DNA from: an uncultured Planctomycetaceae bacterium | GTDB lineage: Bacteria; Planctomycetota; Planctomycetia; Planctomycetales; Planctomycetaceae | NCBI GenBank assembly: GCA_937952455.1 | Contig: CALFYU010000054.1 | Coordinates: forward strand, 1-11,861 | DNA length: 11,861 bases | Direction of reading: 5' to 3' | Part shown: positions 5,481 to 11,861 of the stretch, piece by piece | Numbering within the stretch: the stretch's first letter is position 1 | How the letters are laid out: the number at the start of each line of letters is the position of its first letter | Program-made: the position numbers and the translations under genes | Notes under the pieces: model-generated | The model's database searches: none | Told to the model about the DNA's origin: nothing | What the model saw: the letters and a program-made list of their open reading frames with translations, nothing else

Positions 5481-8400
5481 TTACGCCTCCCATTGGCGGA
5501 ACTCCCCCACCAGTCGCAAAACTTCTTGGCGTTTCTTCTCGAACACGCCGAACAATGTCAGGATCAACAATCCCAGCACGATGCCGAACGCCCACCAGGG
5601 CCACACGTGATCGATGCTTTGTGCCGCATGCCAGATCATGCTCACGATCGAAACGAACAGGAACGACGTCCCCAGATAAACGAACGCGCGGATCCTAAGA
5701 AGTATTCCCGCAAACACGCCGGCGACCGACAGCGCCGCCAAAATTATCGGCATCCATAGATTTTCGGCGATCCCGGTGATGAACATGTCGCCGGTGGAAC
5801 TGACATAGATTACGATGATGCTCGCGTATCGCATCGCCGTCAATTGAGCTTCACTCAGCTTTTCACGATGCCACTGCGCGGCCGCCAGCACCGAAAGCGC
5901 CGGCGGGATCATCCACAGTTGCGGATGTTCCCAGAACGGCGTTCCGTGTTCCTGCCACAGTGCCCACAACCCGGCGTTGCCCGCCAGGCCGGCCAAAATG
6001 CCGTACCACAGTTGATGCCGGAATAGCGACATGACGACGTACAGGAGACCGACCACGAACAACACCGTGGAATAGCTGGTATTGGATGAGAGCAACCAAA
6101 ATCCGAGCGCCGGCAGCAGCGGCAAAAATGCGCCGGTGTTTTGCAGCGGGTCAGCCAGCACGCGGATCTTGGACCGTCTCAGAATCTCGCCCGCGCCCAC
6201 ACCGAAGAAGGCGATTGCCATTACGACCAGCGGCCAGTAAGGGCGAATGCGGCCATGGAACCATTCGGGCTTGGTCAGATAGATGTGCAGAAACAGTAAC
6301 GCCATGACCATTTCCGCGATGTAGACATAAAACATGCGTCCCCGCTCGGACAAACCCAGCGGATCGCGCCCCGGCAGCACTGCCATGGAGATCAGCGCCG
6401 CCGCAAAGAGGACCAGTACGACTACGACGGCGGCGATTTCCGTGTTGCGCAGCGGCGTCCCCTGGCCGGGTACAAACAGATCGGCTTCGAGGGCCAGAAC
6501 GGCCAAGAGCGCTGTGACTGTAACAGTCATTAGCACCGCCCCGGCACGGCGCAGCGCGCGATACCACGTTGACTCGTCCGGTAGCCACCGGAGCAGCACG
6601 CCGCCGTAAGTACACGCCAAGATCGCCACGATCTCCAGCAAGCGAACCGCTCGGTGCAGCCAGTTTTCGGTTCCGGCCGCCGGCTCCATCAACGCCCAAC
6701 CGACATCGACCGCTGCCACCGCCGCTAACAACAGCGCCAACGTTCGAAAAATCAGCCGCCGCTCGTGCTGGGCAAACGCGACCGTTCCCAAGGCGGTTGC
6801 CGCGACCGCGGTTGCTCCATAAAAACGCAGCGGCGCGACTGTGAACGAGAGCACGACCCAAAACCCGATCGCCACACAGATCGCAGTTTGCAGGAGCACG
6901 ACAAACCGCAGCCAGAGATCCGTTTTGGCCACGAGTTCGTGAGCGTGTTGAATTCGCAGCCGTTGCGCGAGAGCGGACAACGCATGCCGCAACGACCAGC
7001 CGGCTCCGCTCAGCAACACCCCCCCGCCGGCCGCAACGCCGATGCCAAACACCAGATGCCGCGTGGTCAATTCGAGGTGGAAGAACCACAAACCGACAGC
7101 GGCGACACACAGAGCATACAATCCCGCGACGACATGCTGTGCGCGAACGTCCCACAAGGACCCCGCCAACAAGCCGCCGAGGGCGGCGACCGTCCACCAT
7201 GCGCCTTGATTGCTCACGTCGAGGCCCGCGACCCACTCCGCCGGGGACTGATGCTGGGCGATCAACCCGAATGCGGCCAGAGCAAGCACGGCAATCACGC
7301 CGATGCCCGCTGCGGCATGATGGAGGGGCGGCCAATCGGATTTTTGATCAAACGCCGTCTCCAACCGCCGTTGCCAGAACAACTCCACGCCCAGCCAGGC
7401 GGTGCCGGCAAGCGTCATTGCCAACAAACAGGCTTCCAGCAACTCGACCCAAGCTTGAGGAGAGGGTGCGAAATCAGGCGTCAACCAAGGCGTTAGCCAC
7501 AAGAATGAGGTCGCCAACATTGCCAGGCCGGTTGACGCATAGGCATAACGCTGATCGCGTCCCCGCAACGCCAACGCCGCGGCTGTGAGCGACGCGACAC
7601 CGACGGGCACAGTCGACCACCACGGCTCCGCTGGTAAGTGCCATAATCCGCGGACCGCTAATAGCACAACTAAGCCGCCGATCACGGTCGCCCACCGCAC
7701 CAATGCCGGAATCACGACGGCGGAGATCTTCTCCGTGCGAAAACTTACTGCATAGGTTAGATAGACAGCAACGGCGGCAAAGATCACCGAGATCGCCGAC
7801 CATCCGCTGATCAATACGTGGTAAGAGCCCCACGGCTGCCCAGGTTGCCAACGTTCAAACGCGGCGGCGAGGAATGTTGCCGCTGACAGGGCACCGATGG
7901 GAATCAGCGTCATCCGTGAAAACGATGCGAGGTCGCGGTAATACAAACAGGCAGCCAAAATCGCCAACGCCAACGCCACGAAACTCAACGGCCCCCCCAG
8001 CAGCCCCGCGACGGCCGGCGAGACCGCGGGAGCGGCGATGATCGCTGCCGCCGCCCACGTCGCTAGAAATGCGGTCAAACCGCCGGCAAGCTGCACGGGA
8101 AATTCGAGCGGCGACGACAAATGCAGGGCGCTCCACGACGGCGTCGCATCCTGCGGCTCGATCCACCGCCGCGCCAGCAAACAGGCGACGGTGCCGGCAG
8201 CAGAGACGACCGCGTTCCATTGGAAAAACGAAACCATACCCGCCGTCGCGAAGGATAGTCCCGCGGCCAAATTCGCGACGATGACGACCGTGCTTGCCGC
8301 CAAATTCAACATGAGCAACGCGGCGATCGCAAAATGGGCGGAGCGCTCTCGCGCGGCATACAACACGAACGCGGCGGTCATCAGCAGCAGCGGAACACCG

Positions 8401-11400
8401 AGCGAATAGGCTGCGAAGTGACTCCCGACGATCGTCCCCCATTCCAAAACCGGCAAAGCAACCGTCACCCCGGGCCGTGCCAGCAAGACGAGGTGCCGCA
8501 GCGTCAGCGCCAATAGCGGCGTGAGTGTTAACGTGATCGCCAAACTGCGGAGCCATCCGCCTTCGGCAACCGGCACCGGCAACGGACCGCGGGGGCATAA
8601 CCGTTTGACCGCCGGCATCCAATACCCGCGCCCGCACACGATTGCGGCAATGATCAGTGCATGAAGCGCAAGTCCCCAGCGCAATAGCGTGGCCGTGGCA
8701 CGATCCGCGCCAAACGGGCCAGCGATCAAGACCGGGATTGTCATCGTCAAAAACAAGAGCACCGAAACCAGCGAAGTCGAATAACGCTCCCACATCGCGA
8801 CCACGAGGGCCAGCAACAACACCGCCAAGACCAGCCACGCCTGCCAGCCGAAGGCGAACGTGGAATCAATGCCGGCGGCGTGCCAGAATATTCGCGCTGC
8901 ATCATCCCAAATGGGTAAGGCCCAAGCCGCCGTTAAGACCGACATGCCGGAGAACAGGGCAATCCGCCGTTTGGGGATCAGCGCCAAAGATGCCGCCACC
9001 ACCAATCCCACGGTGAATGCGATCGTAGAGCCGATCAAGATCGGGTGGATTCCGACGGCGTTTGCCGCGGAAGGAATCCTGCGTAACTCGGCATCCAATC
9101 CGGGAACACACGCCGCTGTAACCAGGATCACGCTGGCGACAGACGAGACGCCCAGCACAACGCGGTCTACGGTCGTCCAACTGTCGGTCCACATCACCGA
9201 CCAGCGCGGCGATTTTCGCAGCGACCACCGCACAGCGGCCCAGAGCATGCCCCACACGGCCATGGCCGCCATTTGGGCCTGCAGGTGCCACGGGTCGAGA
9301 TAGGAACCGGCCCACCAGTCGCTGCGGCGGCAGATGGACGTCACGATGAATCCCAGGGCGATCGTCGCCAACGCCTGTGCGGCCGCGAATCCCCAACGCG
9401 ATTGCCAAAGATACGCCAGCCCCAACCACACGGCCGTTGCCCAGAATGCATATCCCGCATGGGGCGCCAGGGTCTCGGGCGAAACCCAGAGGATGCGGGG
9501 CACGACGATGGCGGATGTGACCAAGGCCGAAATTCCCAACGGCTTCGCGAAGCCGTGCCACAGCCCCTCACCGGGCGAGTCCTCGCCGCCTGCAAGCGGG
9601 TGTTCGCGGCGCCACACGCCGAGCGCCGTTGCGCAGCCGAACGTGGCGTGCAACAGACATGCCGCTAGCCATGGCCGCGTGGGCATGACGCCGAGCGTCG
9701 TCAGGTTTTCGATGACGACCGTGTTCCAGACCAATCCGTGAATCAAGGCGACCAGGACAAAACCGGAGGCCGCCCATGCCAGTGCCGCGCGGCGAATTCG
9801 TAGATTGGCAATGAGCAACACGGCCGACGAGAGGGCGAACACGGGTGTGGTCCAATTGCGATCCACACCGGTCCAAAAACCGGCATACGCAGCCACAGCG
9901 ATACTGACAACGGCCAAGCCTGCGGCGGCAATCCCATACGCGGCGGCCGGTCCCTGTTTCTTGAAACGGTACAATCCGCCGGCCGCCGCTGCAGCAAGAA
10001 TCGAGAACAATGAAAGCAGGACCGAACTGCGTCCCATGACGAGGACATCGAACAACTGTCGGCCACTGACGCCCAGTTGCAGATCGAGCGTGCCAGCGGC
10101 GAGGTGATATCCCAACAGCCCCGCGAACGCGGCGGCGAGGGCTGCGGCGGCGTGCAGCGGAGAGAAGCCGGCCCGTTCCGCCATCAACGACAGCGCGACA
10201 AAATCGATCAAGCCGATGGCAACTAACAACTCCGGCCGCGGCCAGGCGGCGGCGAGCGTGCCGAGCATGAGTCCGGCGGCCAAGACAGCAATGGCGGTGC
10301 CGGCGGTTTGATATTTTACCAGCGACCGCGCGGTAGCACGGTTGTGGACGACTAAGCCCAAGCCCAAAGCGGGGACCAATGCCAGATTGAGTATTGGCGA
10401 GAGATCGGCCAACAGACGGGGCAAGTCCTGGAGTTTCCAGGCGACAAGTCCCAAGGCGACCAGCAGTGAAAATGTCGCAATGGCCAACAACATGAAGATC
10501 TGCCCGGCTCGCCGCCAGGAGAGATGCGGCCATCGAACGCCTTGCCGCAATTGGGCGATGAGTGCGAACAAATAGCAGGCAAACGGGACGCAGGTCATCA
10601 GTAGTAACTTAGCGGTTGGCATGCCGGGCGACACCTGCCGCGAGATGAGCAATTGGCCGGACGAGATCCCCCACAGCGCAATGAAATAGGGCACGGTTCC
10701 GTTTAACAACAATATGCGGCCGCCGGACCACGCCATTGCGCCGAATGCGAGCGTGCCGACAACGATGCTGGCGATATAAAGTGGATCAGAAATCGGCCGC
10801 TGTTGCGAAAGGGCGATCGCCGCCAAGTAGTTCAGCGGAATCAACAACCCGGCGATCACCAGCAAGCCCCGGCTGGTGGAGCGGAGTTTCCATTTGCGGA
10901 GCGTGTAAACGCCCGCACCATGAATGGCGGCGGTCGCTGACAGGAACAACAGCGCCGGAAAATATGCCACTTGGCTGAGCTTGGACCACAGGCTGACCAC
11001 CAGGCCGATGCTGCTCCCCACAATCAACATCCCGCTGATCAACTCGCCCCAACGAATATTCCGCTGCTCCATGAACGCGCGGAGCACGTGCGTCAATGGT
11101 TCGCTCGGCGGCGCGGACTGGGTTACGCGAGCGGCCGCCGCGAAAGGATTGGGAGCCGGTGGCGGTTCGTCCTCGAACACCAATTCCGTCGCCGCTTCCT
11201 GTTCTGGAACCACGTCGGCTGTGGCCGCCGGCGTTGGCTTGGGGGGAGCGGATGGTTTGAGTTCTACGGGTTGTTGCGGTGGCGAGGGGCGAAGTTTGAT
11301 CAGTTCTTTTCGGAGCACGTCCAGCAGCTGTTCGCGTTGCTGGGCGTTGAGCACCCCTTCCTGATGCAGGCGCGCGACGTGCCGTTGCAGTTCGTACAGT

Positions 11401-11561
11401 TTTTGCGTGGGAGAGACGGCCGGCGCGGGGGGGATGGCGGGTGGTTGGGGGGCGGCGCCGGAAATCTGCCGAATGATCGCCGCGGCGATCAACCACATCC
11501 CGTGGCCGATGAGCATCACGAACAAGCCGACGATCAGCAGCGCAACGATCACCTCACCCAT
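5481..11561 (-). CDS. Giant polytopic membrane protein of unknown function (2026 aa, about 50 membrane spans)
   Basis: I recognise this only as a planctomycete-type giant membrane protein; no function is known to me. Residues 4-31 form a first membrane helix. Residues 35-150 are a Pro/Ala-rich soluble linker containing a short helical segment (52-90, with LHQEGVLNAQQREQLLDVL) that recalls SHOCT-like or DUF2157 N-terminal helices. From about 173 to 2005 the chain is nearly all hydrophobic helices, by eye about fifty, ending in a short basic tail (FEKKRQEVLRL). They group into about thirteen four-helix modules. The first module (WGELISGMLIVGSSIGLVVS onward) distantly resembles DUF2157/DUF2339-type membrane proteins. 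No nucleotide-binding, protease or transferase motif is visible. The ATG at 11561 is chosen because it has a ribosome-binding site and directly precedes the first helix; the ORF extends 41 codons further upstream without membrane-protein character. A membrane scaffold, channel or transporter are all possible. Confidence 0.8.
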   Translation of the reverse strand: MGEVIVALLIVGLFVMLIGHGMWLIAAAIIRQISGAAPQPPAIPPAPAVSPTQKLYELQRHVARLHQEGVLNAQQREQLLDVLRKELIKLRPSPPQQPVELKPSAPPKPTPAATADVVPEQEAATELVFEDEPPPAPNPFAAAARVTQSAPPSEPLTHVLRAFMEQRNIRWGELISGMLIVGSSIGLVVSLWSKLSQVAYFPALLFLSATAAIHGAGVYTLRKWKLRSTSRGLLVIAGLLIPLNYLAAIALSQQRPISDPLYIASIVVGTLAFGAMAWSGGRILLLNGTVPYFIALWGISSGQLLISRQVSPGMPTAKLLLMTCVPFACYLFALIAQLRQGVRWPHLSWRRAGQIFMLLAIATFSLLVALGLVAWKLQDLPRLLADLSPILNLALVPALGLGLVVHNRATARSLVKYQTAGTAIAVLAAGLMLGTLAAAWPRPELLVAIGLIDFVALSLMAERAGFSPLHAAAALAAAFAGLLGYHLAAGTLDLQLGVSGRQLFDVLVMGRSSVLLSLFSILAAAAAGGLYRFKKQGPAAAYGIAAAGLAVVSIAVAAYAGFWTGVDRNWTTPVFALSSAVLLIANLRIRRAALAWAASGFVLVALIHGLVWNTVVIENLTTLGVMPTRPWLAACLLHATFGCATALGVWRREHPLAGGEDSPGEGLWHGFAKPLGISALVTSAIVVPRILWVSPETLAPHAGYAFWATAVWLGLAYLWQSRWGFAAAQALATIALGFIVTSICRRSDWWAGSYLDPWHLQAQMAAMAVWGMLWAAVRWSLRKSPRWSVMWTDSWTTVDRVVLGVSSVASVILVTAACVPGLDAELRRIPSAANAVGIHPILIGSTIAFTVGLVVAASLALIPKRRIALFSGMSVLTAAWALPIWDDAARIFWHAAGIDSTFAFGWQAWLVLAVLLLALVVAMWERYSTSLVSVLLFLTMTIPVLIAGPFGADRATATLLRWGLALHALIIAAIVCGRGYWMPAVKRLCPRGPLPVPVAEGGWLRSLAITLTLTPLLALTLRHLVLLARPGVTVALPVLEWGTIVGSHFAAYSLGVPLLLMTAAFVLYAARERSAHFAIAALLMLNLAASTVVIVANLAAGLSFATAGMVSFFQWNAVVSAAGTVACLLARRWIEPQDATPSWSALHLSSPLEFPVQLAGGLTAFLATWAAAAIIAAPAVSPAVAGLLGGPLSFVALALAILAACLYYRDLASFSRMTLIPIGALSAATFLAAAFERWQPGQPWGSYHVLISGWSAISVIFAAVAVYLTYAVSFRTEKISAVVIPALVRWATVIGGLVVLLAVRGLWHLPAEPWWSTVPVGVASLTAAALALRGRDQRYAYASTGLAMLATSFLWLTPWLTPDFAPSPQAWVELLEACLLAMTLAGTAWLGVELFWQRRLETAFDQKSDWPPLHHAAAGIGVIAVLALAAFGLIAQHQSPAEWVAGLDVSNQGAWWTVAALGGLLAGSLWDVRAQHVVAGLYALCVAAVGLWFFHLELTTRHLVFGIGVAAGGGVLLSGAGWSLRHALSALAQRLRIQHAHELVAKTDLWLRFVVLLQTAICVAIGFWVVLSFTVAPLRFYGATAVAATALGTVAFAQHERRLIFRTLALLLAAVAAVDVGWALMEPAAGTENWLHRAVRLLEIVAILACTYGGVLLRWLPDESTWYRALRRAGAVLMTVTVTALLAVLALEADLFVPGQGTPLRNTEIAAVVVVLVLFAAALISMAVLPGRDPLGLSERGRMFYVYIAEMVMALLFLHIYLTKPEWFHGRIRPYWPLVVMAIAFFGVGAGEILRRSKIRVLADPLQNTGAFLPLLPALGFWLLSSNTSYSTVLFVVGLLYVVMSLFRHQLWYGILAGLAGNAGLWALWQEHGTPFWEHPQLWMIPPALSVLAAAQWHREKLSEAQLTAMRYASIIVIYVSSTGDMFITGIAENLWMPIILAALSVAGVFAGILLRIRAFVYLGTSFLFVSIVSMIWHAAQSIDHVWPWWAFGIVLGLLILTLFGVFEKKRQEVLRLVGEFRQWEA

Positions 11562-11569
11562 AACCGCCG

Positions 11570-11576
11570 CCTTCCC
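11570..11576 (-). promoter_or_regulatory. Ribosome-binding site of the giant membrane protein
   Basis: GGGAAGG on the minus strand ends eight bases before the ATG at 11561. This supports that start over the upstream in-frame codons. Confidence 0.45.
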
Positions 11577-11604
11577 AAGTTTCCCGGTGTGAACTCCAAC
11601 CCCA

Positions 11605-11613
11605 ATTGTATCA
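11605..11613 (-). promoter_or_regulatory. Candidate extended -10 promoter for the giant gene
   Basis: On the minus strand TGATACAAT combines an extended -10 TGn with a five-of-six match to TATAAT. It would start transcription near 11598 and leave a leader of about 37 bases. No convincing -35 is present, which extended -10 promoters can tolerate. Confidence 0.35.
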
Positions 11614-11693
11614 GGAGGTTCGCTTCGCGCACGGCTGTAGTCCCTCCCCCCGTACGCAGGACGCAGGACACGTGAAAATATCACGCGGGCCGG

Positions 11694-11849
11694 GTGCCGT
11701 TGCCGGGCTTCTCAGCACTGTTTTTGCTGGTTGCCCCTGTTTCAGCAGAGGCGGAGGCCTACGCGGCACCTTCTTTCGGGGATGTTGCTCATCCTGACCA
11801 ACTCCGCTGGCTTGTCGTTCCGGCGCCGATGCTCCACAATCGAAAGTAG
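11694..11849 (+). CDS. Possible short secreted peptide or broken gene start (51 codons)
   Basis: Read from the GTG at 11694, this frame starts MPLPGFSALFLLVAPVSAEA, which has the hydrophobic core and small-residue cleavage site (VSA before EAEA) of a signal peptide. It continues through PSFGDVAHPDQLRWLVVPAP to a TAG at 11847. No homologue is recognised. The start lacks a ribosome-binding site and the N-terminus has only weak positive charge. It is divergent from the giant gene. It may be a tiny secreted protein, the front of a larger gene broken by a stop or frameshift, or chance. The rest of 11562-11861 holds only the candidate promoter and a five-pair CGTGA/TCACG palindrome (11671-11685). 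Confidence 0.22.
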   Translation: MPLPGFSALFLLVAPVSAEAEAYAAPSFGDVAHPDQLRWLVVPAPMLHNRK

Positions 11850-11861
11850 TGGAACCGTTGG

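Noticed and set aside
6151..7335. A 394-codon minus-strand open frame within the giant gene
   Set aside because: Arg/Gly-rich translation typical of an alternate frame of a hydrophobic coding sequence. The membrane-protein frame runs through it without a break.
7855..8838. A 327-codon minus-strand open frame within the giant gene
   Set aside because: Same reasoning: Arg/Gly/Ala-rich shadow without motifs, inside a continuous coding frame.
11654..11667. Tandem ACGCAGG-ACGCAGG duplication
   Set aside because: Only two seven-base units; within chance expectation and without a clear role.
11693..11770. A fourth GGGTGCC repeat copy at the right edge
   Set aside because: GGGTGCCG, CTTnTC and CAGCACTG words occur, with GGCACC further right, but the alignment needs gaps and the same bases read well as a signal-peptide frame. 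Not counted as a copy.

Overview
The window looks like chromosome from a Planctomycetota bacterium, probably of the Planctomycetales. This is inference: base composition is moderately GC-rich, ribosome-binding sites are mostly weak, genes are loosely spaced rather than packed in operons, the gaps carry a hairpin-forming GGGTGCC-type repeat, and the right half is one giant multi-membrane-span gene of a type I associate with planctomycetes. No mobile element, CRISPR array, rRNA or tRNA was seen.

Left block, plus strand: bioF (109-1293, biotin synthesis), then an alpha/beta-hydrolase (1376-2272) of the haloalkane dehalogenase/OleB type with an intact Asp-Asp-His triad and the Asn and Trp of the halide site. 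It converges, with an 11-base gap, on the rest of the window.

Right block, minus strand, in transcription order: a 2026-residue membrane protein (11561-5481), speD (5362-4982, S-adenosylmethionine decarboxylase), a TIM-barrel sugar isomerase/epimerase-like protein (4722-3709), a small UPF0434/Trm112-like protein (3445-3197) and a signal-peptide-bearing SAM-dependent methyltransferase (3075-2284). Gaps of 118-263 bases separate them, with hairpins or repeats in several, so they are probably several transcription units rather than one operon. Two genes use S-adenosylmethionine, but nothing else ties them into one pathway.

The most notable item is the giant protein. Reading its translation, I see one N-terminal membrane segment, a Pro/Ala-rich soluble linker with a short helical segment, then roughly fifty hydrophobic helices that appear to be about thirteen tandem four-helix modules, each with a basic hinge between its second and third helices. 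No catalytic or binding motif is visible and its function is unknown. To its right (11562-11861) lie a candidate extended -10 promoter, and, divergently, a short ORF that begins like a secretion signal.
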